Below are positions 18,109 through 25,987 of a DNA stretch of 56,008 nt, one piece after another (positions within the stretch are counted from its first letter, which is position 1; each line of letters starts with the position of its first letter). Both the position numbers and the translations under genes were made by a program. The DNA comes from an uncultured Lachnospiraceae bacterium (GTDB taxonomy: Bacteria > Bacillota > Clostridia > Lachnospirales > Lachnospiraceae). Below the pieces are notes generated by a model that searched no databases, had not been told where the DNA came from, and saw only the letters and a list, made by a program, of their open reading frames with translations. Location: NCBI GenBank assembly GCA_947626775.1, contig CANQTL010000020.1, positions 1 to 56,008 of the forward strand. Reading direction: 5' to 3'.

Positions 18109-18692
18109 CAATGCTTTCCTCCCATATACTTCTCCAAAAAATTATCTAAGGCGGCATGCAGTACAACTGCATGTGCGCTCTCCACCAACCCATATGTATC
18201 CAACGGTATATAGAAATTTAAATCTCCCATCTTCCGAGAACGGTTGTCCATATTTTTGCCGGAAAATGTAATGCAATATGCTCCCTGCTCGCGCCCCGCT
18301 TCCAACGCTTTAACAATATTAGGCGAATTGCCGGATGAGGATATCGTAATCAAGATATCCCTGTCTGATAAAATACGGCGAATTCTATAGCTAAATACCT
18401 CTTCATATGATAAGTCATTGCTGATTGCCGTGATATGCGCGGTCTCCGCACAGGTTGTCGTATTCACTTCAGCATTTTGAAACCAGTCATGAGACATATG
18501 CTCCGCCATCGTCGCACTGGCTCCATTTCCGCAAAAGAACAAAAGTCCTTCTAATTCATCACGCGTTCTTTTTGCTTTGACGCTCCATAGATCCAGCGCT
18601 TCCTGCGCGCCTATTTCTGTACCGAAATTATCGGTTACAATCATATGCTGTATACCTTTTTTTACCTCGTACAGATACTCTTCGTAAAACAT
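18108..18692 (-). CDS. SIS-domain phosphosugar isomerase, GmhA-like
   Basis: A 194-residue single-SIS-domain protein close to sedoheptulose-7-phosphate isomerase (GmhA) in size and pattern. LLFFCGNGASATMAEHMSHD near residue 48 is the phosphosugar-binding loop and ITISSSGNSPNIVKAL near residue 118 the second one. GmhA-type enzymes turn a ketose phosphate into an aldose phosphate in heptose synthesis. No heptose kinase or heptose nucleotidyltransferase of the usual HddA/HddC kind is in the window, so the product may instead feed the CMP-sugar branch. Start and stop overlap the neighbouring genes by one codon or less, showing a tight operon. Confidence 0.85.
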   Translation of the reverse strand: MFYEEYLYEVKKGIQHMIVTDNFGTEIGAQEALDLWSVKAKRTRDELEGLLFFCGNGASATMAEHMSHDWFQNAEVNTTTCAETAHITAISNDLSYEEVFSYRIRRILSDRDILITISSSGNSPNIVKALEAGREQGAYCITFSGKNMDNRSRKMGDLNFYIPLDTYGLVESAHAVVLHAALDNFLEKYMGGKH

Positions 18693-20335
18693 TACCCTAC
18701 TTCTTCGCTTTCTTTCATCAATTTTTCCAGTTCATAAAACTCTTCTATATTTGTGGGCACTTCTCGTCCAAATCGTAACTCTCGCTCCATCCCATCATCA
18801 TACAAATAATACTTAATAAGCTGCGCAATATGCTTTAAAAAAGCAGTTTCCTGTTCCTTCGTAAAGCCCTTTTCCAAAGCCTCTCTGATAGTTCCTTCAA
18901 TCAACCCTTTCTCAAAAGCCTCATAAGTACACCCTTTTCCCTTGGTTTGATTGTAACCCAGCATTACTACCGGCTTATGACGTATCAGGCTAATATAGTT
19001 CGTTTGAGAAAGAATGGTCACGACCACATCGGAGATATCTATTAAATCATTGATATTGCCGAATTCAACATAAATGGTATTCTTTGGCAGCTTATTTGCA
19101 TCATCATATCGTGTCGCCATAGGATGTGGTTTATATACAAAATTCCAATCGTTTTTCTCACACAACCTCGCCAAATAGATTCCGGCTTCTATTGAAGATT
19201 GAAAGAACGGGGAATGATATTTTCTTGTTTCTTCAGTATAAGGAACCATACACGAATCGATATCATTTTGTCCCGCAAAAAAGACAATTGGCTTTCCTTG
19301 CACAATATTCTCTTTCACATATTCAATACAATTATTCTTTTGCTGTTTTTTTCGATTCAATTTACTTTTATACAAAAAATTCCAGACTTCTTGCGCCTTT
19401 CGCAAATCCGTCTCATTTACCGGAAGTTTTCTAAACTTATCCGGATATACCGCAGGCAAGCTTTTTCCCATTTCACCACCAATATCAAAAGATAATGTTC
19501 CCGGCAAAACCCCTTGATGAGTCGAAATAATCGACGTACCCCTTTGCATACATTCTTCTTCCAATATTCTGTGTTGCGGACAAAGAAAAGTGTAGACGAC
19601 CACAATAGATGGATGAAATATATTCATAGCGCTTATGACATATTGGTACATATAATAAATCATTGTACAGGCTTCTTTTTCATTTAAATCTGGTATTGCT
19701 GCCTGCAAAAATTTAATTCCATAATCCCCGCACTTTTTTTGATACACAAATTTTTTAAATTCTTCATCCCACTCAATACTTTTCACATATGTATGCATAT
19801 CAAAAATACTTGGTGTTACCACTGACGGCAGGCCCAATATATTCTCAGTTTGCTCTTGTGTATACCAAATAGCTTCAGATACAATACCCATCTTTAAATT
19901 TTTATTTCTATCATGTAACTCCCTGATAAATTTTATATATCCCTTATCTTCAAAAGACCACATTCTTCCCCAAAAAATACAACTATCCGTCATTTGCTGC
20001 ATTCTACTCTGCAACATAACCTGTGATCCTTTATAATCTGATAAAAATTTTTTATAGACAATGGGATTTTTTTCATAATATTTGTGGATATGCACTAATT
20101 TATCCACTCCATACCCTATAAGTTGTTCAACAATTTCATCATAAAAATTATAGGGTATATATAGAGAGAGTCCTTCCCAATCAATTATATCTTCCGGATG
20201 TATAACCTTTTTCCCTGCAAAAAGTTTTTCACATTTTTTTCTGTCATTATCTATAAAAAAAAGTACATCTTCCTCTCGTAAGGTACAAAAAAACTCTGCG
20301 GCCAACAACCCTATTCCCCAAATTGCACTTTTCAT
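18692..20335 (-). CDS. Rossmann-like module fused to capsule-type GT-B glycosyltransferase
   Basis: 547 residues. The first ~95 are the shared module in N-terminal position (SAIWGIGLLAAEFF, FFIDNDRKKCEKL). The rest looks like a GT-B transferase of the capsule-synthesis type: IISTHQGVLPG, then FVYKPHPMATRYDD near residue 415 and VVVTILSQTNYISLIRHKPVVML near residue 450, recalling the KPHP and S...S..EA..K.V pattern of KpsC/KpsS-like and TagF-like enzymes. With a CMP-sugar synthetase three genes downstream, it is a candidate to use that activated acid; this is inference. The gene starts after an AAAGGGGG with a long gap (14 bases). An Rpn cassette lies directly upstream. Confidence 0.75.
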   Translation of the reverse strand: MKSAIWGIGLLAAEFFCTLREEDVLFFIDNDRKKCEKLFAGKKVIHPEDIIDWEGLSLYIPYNFYDEIVEQLIGYGVDKLVHIHKYYEKNPIVYKKFLSDYKGSQVMLQSRMQQMTDSCIFWGRMWSFEDKGYIKFIRELHDRNKNLKMGIVSEAIWYTQEQTENILGLPSVVTPSIFDMHTYVKSIEWDEEFKKFVYQKKCGDYGIKFLQAAIPDLNEKEACTMIYYMYQYVISAMNIFHPSIVVVYTFLCPQHRILEEECMQRGTSIISTHQGVLPGTLSFDIGGEMGKSLPAVYPDKFRKLPVNETDLRKAQEVWNFLYKSKLNRKKQQKNNCIEYVKENIVQGKPIVFFAGQNDIDSCMVPYTEETRKYHSPFFQSSIEAGIYLARLCEKNDWNFVYKPHPMATRYDDANKLPKNTIYVEFGNINDLIDISDVVVTILSQTNYISLIRHKPVVMLGYNQTKGKGCTYEAFEKGLIEGTIREALEKGFTKEQETAFLKHIAQLIKYYLYDDGMERELRFGREVPTNIEEFYELEKLMKESEEVG

Positions 20336-20390
20336 ATTATCTTTAATTTCCCCCTTTCTATACCATTGAAATAATCATCTGCAAAATAGG

Positions 20391-20433
20391 AACTCCCAAT
20401 ATAAAGCCAATTTCACACTTTATATCAGGAGTT
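20391..20433. repeat. 3' hairpin of Rpn cassette A
   Basis: AACTCC pairs with GGAGTT and ATATAAAG with CTTTATAT around an 11-base loop, leaving a 2-base internal loop. The same hairpin, with one change that becomes a G-U pair on the minus-strand RNA, ends cassette B at 25835-25877. There is no long U run on the minus strand, so it is not a classic terminator. It also contains the left inverted end repeat. Confidence 0.8.
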
Positions 20434-20473
20434 CTGAAAATTTTCTGTATTCAGTTATTCACATGCCGAAGTC

Positions 20474-21604
20474 TTATTCTTCCCAATACAGCCTAAGCTT
20501 TTCCTCCGCCACTTCGCTGCTTAGAGAATACAATTCCACCAAGTCAGCTTTGGTAGCTTCCCTGGAAATGCCATGTCTCTGATTCGACTTTATAAAAATG
20601 CGGAGAGCTTCCATCTTGCCTTCTTTTCGTCCTTCTGCCCTTGCCTCCCGCCTTGTCGCCTGCACATCATATCCCTTAAAGTTCGCAAATAACTCGCCCA
20701 CCTTACGCTCCTTCACCTGATCCGCAAACCGCCGCGCCTCCTCTCCCGGCACGTTCAGCCTGCCTAACAGGATTTCCACTACCTGGCCTATGATTCCCAG
20801 CAGATATTCCGGCGTCTGCGCCGTCACCTTCTTCAGGTATTCCGGCGGAACTTCCTCCCGCAGAGCAGCAAAGTCCTGCGCCTCCCGCAGGCGGTTTAAC
20901 ATCATCACGATGGAGAGCTCGTCTTCTTTCTCCATCAGCATCTGGTTGCTGTACCGGTTCAGCTGCACCATAAGACAGCGGTAGTCGGGAATATACTCTC
21001 CAAGCACTTCACTCAAATATACCCTCTCATGGAGTTTTACCGCCGCCGTCCACTGCTTCGTCCCCTCATAGTACACGATAGGCAGAACCGGCGGATAGCG
21101 GAAGCCTTTCGTCCTGCTGACGCCTTCCTGTTTCCTCTCCTGCTCTTTCTCATAGTCCTCCCAGATGAACACTACATACCGCAATATCTGCATGACTACA
21201 TTATAGTCCACATCCGACTTGTGTTCAATAAGGGAAATAAGATAAAACGGTATTTCACCATTTTCTCCGTCTTTCAGTCGGATGCGCTTCACCACATCCG
21301 AGTCCCGTTCCTCCGTGAACAGATGGACGAAGCGCTCCGTCTCGTCCTCGATGTCTTCCGGCTGCACATTCTTTAAAAGCGGAATGTCCACGTAACCCCG
21401 CAGGAACTGTGCGCACAGGATCGGATCTTCAAATATAAGTTTCGCGGAGCTGTCCCGGTACTTGGTATTCTGTGTCTCATTTTTCTTCTGTGTCACCTGC
21501 ACCTCTCTTTCCGCATGGGAAAGAAAAGCTCTGTCCCACGCTCTGTTATACTGTTGTCTGCTTCTTTCGTTGGGATACTTACTCTGAATATGAGAACTAT
21601 CCAT
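20474..21604 (-). CDS. Rpn-family PD-(D/E)XK nuclease/putative transposase (A)
   Basis: About 376 residues. After a conserved leader peptide (SKYPNERSRQQYNRAWDR) the protein enters the Rpn/YhgA-like core: AKLIFEDPILCAQFLRGYV, then FYLISLIEHKSDVDYN with the E-x-K of the PD-(D/E)XK nuclease site, and PPVLPIVYYEGTKQWTAAV. A basic, Arg/Glu-rich stretch (RREARAEGRKEGKMEALR) is near the end. Rpn proteins promote RecA-independent recombination and are linked to phage defence in other bacteria. The ATG at 21604 is chosen because it matches the start of cassette B; no clear ribosome binding site precedes it. The GC content is higher than in the flanking glycan genes. Confidence 0.8.
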   Translation of the reverse strand: MDSSHIQSKYPNERSRQQYNRAWDRAFLSHAEREVQVTQKKNETQNTKYRDSSAKLIFEDPILCAQFLRGYVDIPLLKNVQPEDIEDETERFVHLFTEERDSDVVKRIRLKDGENGEIPFYLISLIEHKSDVDYNVVMQILRYVVFIWEDYEKEQERKQEGVSRTKGFRYPPVLPIVYYEGTKQWTAAVKLHERVYLSEVLGEYIPDYRCLMVQLNRYSNQMLMEKEDELSIVMMLNRLREAQDFAALREEVPPEYLKKVTAQTPEYLLGIIGQVVEILLGRLNVPGEEARRFADQVKERKVGELFANFKGYDVQATRREARAEGRKEGKMEALRIFIKSNQRHGISREATKADLVELYSLSSEVAEEKLRLYWEE

Positions 21605-21619
21605 GTGCCAAAAGATTCC

Positions 21620-21639
21620 CGGCAGCAAGACCGCTGCCG
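21620..21639 (-). promoter_or_regulatory. Leader hairpin of Rpn cassette A
   Basis: CGGCAGC and GCTGCCG form a 7-bp stem with a 6-base loop between promoter and start codon. Cassette B keeps the stem but has another loop, which argues for a selected RNA or DNA structure. Confidence 0.65.
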
Positions 21640-21647
21640 ATAGCTAC

Positions 21648-21676
21648 ACTATAACAGATGCATATAGGGATTGCAA
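21648..21676 (-). promoter_or_regulatory. Promoter of Rpn cassette A
   Basis: On the minus strand TTGCAA, 17 bases, TATAGT: a good sigma-A-type promoter. The same arrangement (TTGTAA, 17 bases, TATAGT) is in cassette B. Transcription would start just before the leader hairpin and could read on into the glycan genes downstream. Confidence 0.7.
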
Positions 21677-21772
21677 GCGTTTTTCGGGTACTGCTTCTTC
21701 CTTTTCCTGATATAAAGTATGAAATTATCAAGGTTCTTTTCTACAAGCGCAGCCTATGCATTAAATAAATTT

Positions 21773-22807
21773 CTATATAGCATACAAAACCGTATCATTC
21801 CCAGTGAAAGAATAAATACGTAAATAAAATTTGTAATCCGGATTATAGCTTAAAAGTAACATCGGTATCTTCCACACATCATCCCGTTTATGATATACAG
21901 AAATAGCCAATTTTGGCTTATATTGACAAATTGTTTCCCTGGCGCCTAACAGAGAATTAAATTCTGCGCCTTCAATATCCATTTTAATAAATGAAGCGCC
22001 CCCCCCCTTTAGCATTTCATCAATACTAATCGTCTCAATTTTCTCTGTGCTTTCTTCCTCAGTGACAATATGCGAGCCCTCCCCATCTTCACTAAAATAT
22101 AATGTACCTGTATTATTCCAGGTTCCTTTTTCGATGATATAGCAGTCATGCAGATCCTTTAAATTCTGCCTACACTCGACAACTGCTTTAATACTCGGTT
22201 CAAAAACATATATTTTGTCATACTTTCCTTTTGTAATTTCAGAAAACTGTATTGCTGAAGCCCCATTAAATCCTCCCGCATCGATAAACACTTCTTTATT
22301 ACCGAATTTTAATTCGGGCAAATCAAAATACTGACATTCTTCTGCTCTTTTTCCCAATACAAGAATGTTTTCTCTTGTAATTCCTTTATCAATAAGTTGT
22401 TTCTCTATTTCTCTATACTCGAACAAGACCGCTAACACTACATAACAATCTTCTATATTTTCTACACTGTTCAAATCAGTGATAAAATAACCATTCAAAG
22501 TCTGACCTACTTTATTGTTATCTACAACATAATCCCACTTTATATTGTCGAATATAGTGGTAATCATATTGCCCCAAGTACCGGCACCGAACAATACTAT
22601 TTTTTGATTTTTATGCATAGCAATGTTTTCAAGCATATATTTTGATAATGTCATACTTTTTATAACATTTAACATATACTTTCTATCATCACTTAAACTA
22701 AATATTGACCGTGCTACATATATTTTTCGCGATTCATCATCCTGCAATTTTTCATACACATTTTTCAACATTGACATTTCATCCGTATCACACATGAACT
22801 TGTCCAT
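21773..22807 (-). CDS. Rossmann-like module fused to FkbM-family methyltransferase (second), with 9-G tract
   Basis: 344 residues. Residues ~65-155 are the shared module (KIVLFGAGTWGNMITTIF, WDYVVDNNKVGQ), and the C-terminal ~190 an FkbM methyltransferase with VFIDAGGFNGASAIQF as SAM loop and SFIKMDIEGAEFNSLLGA as hallmark. It probably methylates a sugar or its substituent. The G9 run at 21999-22007 encodes MLKGGGAS immediately before FIKMDIEG, so any slip removes the catalytic hallmark. Start at 22807 behind AGAAAGG. The overall design is the same as the third FkbM protein at 28215-29282. Confidence 0.87.
   Translation of the reverse strand: MDKFMCDTDEMSMLKNVYEKLQDDESRKIYVARSIFSLSDDRKYMLNVIKSMTLSKYMLENIAMHKNQKIVLFGAGTWGNMITTIFDNIKWDYVVDNNKVGQTLNGYFITDLNSVENIEDCYVVLAVLFEYREIEKQLIDKGITRENILVLGKRAEECQYFDLPELKFGNKEVFIDAGGFNGASAIQFSEITKGKYDKIYVFEPSIKAVVECRQNLKDLHDCYIIEKGTWNNTGTLYFSEDGEGSHIVTEEESTEKIETISIDEMLKGGGASFIKMDIEGAEFNSLLGARETICQYKPKLAISVYHKRDDVWKIPMLLLSYNPDYKFYLRIYSFTGNDTVLYAI
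21999..22007 (-). repeat. Homopolymer tract, 9 G on coding strand, in FkbM gene 2
   Basis: Nine consecutive C on the plus strand, in frame at this length. It encodes a short glycine turn directly before the FIKMDIEG motif. Confidence 0.9.
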
Positions 22808-22848
22808 TTTCTCTTACCTTTCTCTACAAATTAATAATGCAGACTTGA

Positions 22849-23268
22849 TCATTCCCAATACGTGAGATAAACATCTCTTTCTCTGATAGGATCAAATTCA
22901 ATCAAAAATACTTTCTGCCATTTTCCCAGAACAAGCCTGCCATCCTCAACCGGCAGTGTTACATCAGAATCAAAAAACAACTGACGCATATGAGAATGCC
23001 CATTTACACGCTCATTGAGTGGCACATCTCTTATTTCAATAATGTCGTGTCGATAATCATTTTTTTCTGGAAAAGTTTTATTTAGATATGTATTGACATC
23101 GCTAAGCAGGAGAATCTCTCCCTCCATCACCTTAATTGCACATGTGGTATGTGCAACAAATACATTCAGCATGCCAAGGCCTTTTTTGCCGATTAAAAAT
23201 TTTTCAATCACATCATTGAGCGGTGTAAACTGTTTTTCTGTGTTAATACTAATTTTCTTCCTTTCCAT
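22849..23268 (-). CDS. YjbQ-family protein (UPF0047)
   Basis: A protein of about 139 residues of the YjbQ/UPF0047 family. Conserved parts are VFVAHTTCAIKVMEGE, NGHSHMRQLFFDSDVTLPV with the family histidines, and LGKWQKVFLIEFD. Some members show weak thiamine-phosphate-synthase activity, but the true role is open. The ATG overlaps the stop of the SDR gene (TGATG), so it belongs to the IspD-like/SDR operon. Finding it among CDP-alditol genes is unusual and hints at a part in that pathway or in metabolite repair. Confidence 0.88.
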   Translation of the reverse strand: MERKKISINTEKQFTPLNDVIEKFLIGKKGLGMLNVFVAHTTCAIKVMEGEILLLSDVNTYLNKTFPEKNDYRHDIIEIRDVPLNERVNGHSHMRQLFFDSDVTLPVEDGRLVLGKWQKVFLIEFDPIRERDVYLTYWE

Positions 23269-23876
23269 CAATGAAGCAGCTCCTCAACATTGTCTTTATT
23301 TACATTTATGTGTTCACCTTTTTGATACCTGTCTTCAATTGCCAAGCGAATTACTTTGGCAAAATCTTCTGCCTGAAGCAAGGTCCCTTGATCTTCCTGT
23401 GGGAATAATCCTCTGCGCATTTTTGTCGCAGTCCGTCCGGGCGATATACAAATTACATCGAACCCATCTGCCGCCCAACATTGAGTCGCCATCACGACGC
23501 CTGCTTTTGCCGCACAATATGCGCTCCATGTCCCATGTACTTTTGTAGCTGCAGATGATCCAATATTAATAATTTTAGCCTCTCTATTTTTCTTCAATAG
23601 CGCCGCAGTACAATTAAATGTACCAAACAAATTGACTTCCAGTGTTTTTTTTTCAGAATCTATATCACATTCTGCGATAGACATGGGCATGACATACCCA
23701 GCATTATTAATCAATATATCTGTTCGGTTTTCTTCAAAATAGCGATCGGCCTTTACAACATCAGTAACATCCAGCAGTTCTTTCCCTGGCGTCAGGATAT
23801 GGTATTCCCCTTCCAGTTCTCTTTTAATTGCCTGTGCGATATCTCCATTACCGCCCGTTATAACTATCGTTTTCAT
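23268..23876 (-). CDS. Short-chain dehydrogenase, probable partner of the TarI/IspD-like enzyme
   Basis: A 202-residue SDR-family oxidoreductase. TIVITGGNGDIAQAI is the cofactor loop, ILINNAGYVMPM the NAG motif, INIGSSAA supplies the catalytic Ser and YCAAK the Tyr-x-x-x-Lys. It overlaps the upstream cytidylyltransferase gene by 29 bases. In Haemophilus Bcs1 an IspD-like domain and an SDR domain are fused and make CDP-ribitol from ribulose 5-phosphate; the separate pair here could do the same. That function is inferred from the pairing and the TagF-like gene upstream. A 9-A run lies within it near 23650, probably without meaning in such AT-rich DNA. Confidence 0.85.
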   Translation of the reverse strand: MKTIVITGGNGDIAQAIKRELEGEYHILTPGKELLDVTDVVKADRYFEENRTDILINNAGYVMPMSIAECDIDSEKKTLEVNLFGTFNCTAALLKKNREAKIINIGSSAATKVHGTWSAYCAAKAGVVMATQCWAADGFDVICISPGRTATKMRRGLFPQEDQGTLLQAEDFAKVIRLAIEDRYQKGEHINVNKDNVEELLH

Positions 23877-24465
23877 CTTTTTCCTGCCTTTTTAACATAT
23901 GATTAATAATGTCCATATCTCTTTCATATGTAACTTTAAATAAGTTTTCCCCTTCTAAAATAAAGTGGGGTTTGATGCCATATTCACAGAACATTACATA
24001 AGTTTCGTCAGTGGTATTAGTATATTTATCAGTTTCATAAGCATTTTTTAATAAGTGATAATCGAATGCTTGTGGGGTCAAAAGATCATAAAAGTTGGAT
24101 CTGTCATAAAATGTACCGTCTCGCCCGATAACGGTATTTACCAACGGCAGTGCATACGTAACCGACGGTTCATCCGATTCCAATAAGGCAGATATTTGTT
24201 CAACAGTGACTAAAGGCCTTGCCGCCTCTAAAATAATCACTCTCTCACATTCTTCTAAATGCGCCAAACCAACTCGTACCGACTGGCTTCTGGTATCTCC
24301 GCCTTCAAAGTCTACTCCAACTGTCACAATAAACTGCGGACTAACCACCTGAACCGCCTTATCATACACATACTTCCACATTTCTTTATTTTCAATGATC
24401 TCAAACTGTTTCTTTCTTTTGAAACGATTTCCTTGCCCAGCCGCAAGAATAATAGCTCCATACAT
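23848..24465 (-). CDS. IspD/TarI-family cytidylyltransferase
   Basis: A 205-residue nucleotidyltransferase of the IspD/TarI type. YGAIILAAGQGNRFKRKKQF is the CTP-binding loop, RSQSVRVGLAHL and ILEAARPLVTVEQI follow the IspD layout, and DETYVMFCEYG lies near the end. It may make CDP-ribitol, or CDP-ribulose for reduction by the SDR next door. IspD itself, of the isoprenoid pathway, is less likely because of the context: a TagF-like polymerase 9 bases upstream and an SDR overlapping downstream. The start follows AGGTGAAAGT. Confidence 0.87.
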   Translation of the reverse strand: MYGAIILAAGQGNRFKRKKQFEIIENKEMWKYVYDKAVQVVSPQFIVTVGVDFEGGDTRSQSVRVGLAHLEECERVIILEAARPLVTVEQISALLESDEPSVTYALPLVNTVIGRDGTFYDRSNFYDLLTPQAFDYHLLKNAYETDKYTNTTDETYVMFCEYGIKPHFILEGENLFKVTYERDMDIINHMLKRQEKDENDSYNGR

Positions 24466-24473
24466 ACTTTCAC

Positions 24474-25724
24474 CTATATACAGCTCTCTATATAATCTGC
24501 GACACGCGCACTTGCATGTCCATCACAAACAAGCCCAACTCCTTTTTCAAATTCATTTAGCCTGCGTTGATATTCTTCTTCATTGAAACATAAAATCTGC
24601 CGCTGCAATTCCGCATTATTCTGCGCCACTGAATATGGTAAAATTACATCAATATCAGGAGTCATTTGCTTATTATTTCTGATACACTGCGAATGATTCA
24701 TCTGAATATCCCACAATAAACTTCCTCGATCCGCAATATAATCATTAATGTCATCTGCATAAATGAAAACAGGAATGCCGCCGAAACTCGCATCCATAGC
24801 AACGCACGAATAATCTGTAATCAATGCGTCGACTCCCGCAAGTATTTCATACATATCATCCGCCATACTCTCATTAATGATTTTATTTTCCAGTTCCTTA
24901 TTCTCGTAATCATTCATAGTTTCTGCTAACTGTGGGTGCACTCGAATACATAAATACCACTTTCCCCCAAAACGTTCTTCCATGCAGTCAAGCATTCCCT
25001 TAAAATCCAATGTCCATATTTCAGAAAAAATGTTTCTTACTCCATCCAAATTTTTTTCCCGAAAAGTCGGCGCAAACATAACTATTTTAGAGTCCTGTTC
25101 AATACCATGTTTATCTCTTAATGAACTGCGCATCGCATCCTTATTTTTCATCATAATATCAATTCTGGGAGCTCCGCTTTTTAAAAATGCCCCTCTGTAC
25201 ACTAAACCTTTGGGAAACATTTCATTACACCACTCAGAATCAATTACAAAGCGATCTACCATATCCGAATCATTTTTACTCACCAGATATGCCATTTTAG
25301 AAAACGCGGTGCCACGCCACAACCCTGTAGTTTTAAATCCGATTGTCCCATGCCAAGTATTAATATAATATTGTCCCTTTCTTTTTACAGTTCCATATGG
25401 TTTTCTATAATTATCAATCCATATTTTTGATCTGGATAGCCAATATGCTCTATTCCACAACGTATTGGGAACTTTCTTAATATAATCCGGGAATTCTTTA
25501 CTCATATCATTCACAAACCAGATAAATTCATAGTTTTTATTTCTTGCATGTAATTCTTGAACAATATACTTAGGATTACATCCGAATCCTCCTTTTCCTT
25601 CAAAAGTACATACAGAAATCAGTTCATTTTCAATAGGCCACACACGGCATAAATAAAAACAAAGACTATTGATGAATGCTTTTATTTTTCGTTTAACAAT
25701 ATATCGTTTTTCTGCATTGAGCAT
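24474..25724 (-). CDS. CDP-glycerol/ribitol phosphotransferase, TagF/TagB-like
   Basis: A 416-residue member of the CDP-glycerol glycerophosphotransferase family (PF04464 type). NTWHGTIGFKTTG near residue 118, IVMFAPTFREKN near residue 213, CIRVHPQL near residue 265 and ITDYSCVAMDASFGGIPVFI near residue 310 are the GT-B motifs of teichoic acid polymerases. It would transfer an alditol phosphate from a CDP-alditol to a membrane-bound chain on the cytoplasmic face. Together with the following IspD-like and SDR genes it makes a small CDP-alditol branch. The AAAGGG before the ATG is closer than usual. Confidence 0.9.
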   Translation of the reverse strand: MLNAEKRYIVKRKIKAFINSLCFYLCRVWPIENELISVCTFEGKGGFGCNPKYIVQELHARNKNYEFIWFVNDMSKEFPDYIKKVPNTLWNRAYWLSRSKIWIDNYRKPYGTVKRKGQYYINTWHGTIGFKTTGLWRGTAFSKMAYLVSKNDSDMVDRFVIDSEWCNEMFPKGLVYRGAFLKSGAPRIDIMMKNKDAMRSSLRDKHGIEQDSKIVMFAPTFREKNLDGVRNIFSEIWTLDFKGMLDCMEERFGGKWYLCIRVHPQLAETMNDYENKELENKIINESMADDMYEILAGVDALITDYSCVAMDASFGGIPVFIYADDINDYIADRGSLLWDIQMNHSQCIRNNKQMTPDIDVILPYSVAQNNAELQRQILCFNEEEYQRRLNEFEKGVGLVCDGHASARVADYIESCI

Positions 25725-25987
25725 TCCCTTTCAAATAGGCCTCCAACCATCGTAATTGCATGAAAATTCATTTGTTTTCTTTTTTCACATTTCTCTATAT
25801 GTGTTTTCAGGCTTACAGCTCATGTAGCACAAAAAACTCCCGATACAAAGCCAATTCCATACTTTATATCAGGAGTTCTGTACATTTTCTGTATTCAGTT
25901 ATTCACATGCCGAAGCCCGTTACTGTCTACAGCCGGTATATCGACTTATTTCAACTTCATCTGTTGCACTGTTTCAATCTGATATAC

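Larger units (their letters stand above)
20391..21734 (-). mobile_element. Rpn cassette A with inverted end repeats
   Basis: About 1.34 kb holding one Rpn-type gene. The 22-base end at 20409-20430 and the end at 21705-21726 are inverted copies of each other with one mismatch (TCCTGATATAAAG at their core). Sequence similarity with cassette B (25835-27252) starts and ends at the same points on both sides. The promoter, leader hairpin and first ~23 codons are also shared. A target-site duplication could not be recognised. The whole looks like a mobile or once-mobile unit inserted into the glycan operon, but mobility is inferred. Confidence 0.6.

Noticed and set aside
18692..20335. Firm naming of the capsule-type GT as a Kdo transferase (KpsC/KpsS)
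   Set aside because: Only the KPHP and S..S-like motifs match; overall similarity by eye is too low and TagF-like enzymes share these motifs.
23645..23653. 9-A run in the SDR gene as a further phase-variation tract
   Set aside because: A and T runs of this size occur by chance in such AT-rich DNA, and the gene is intact.
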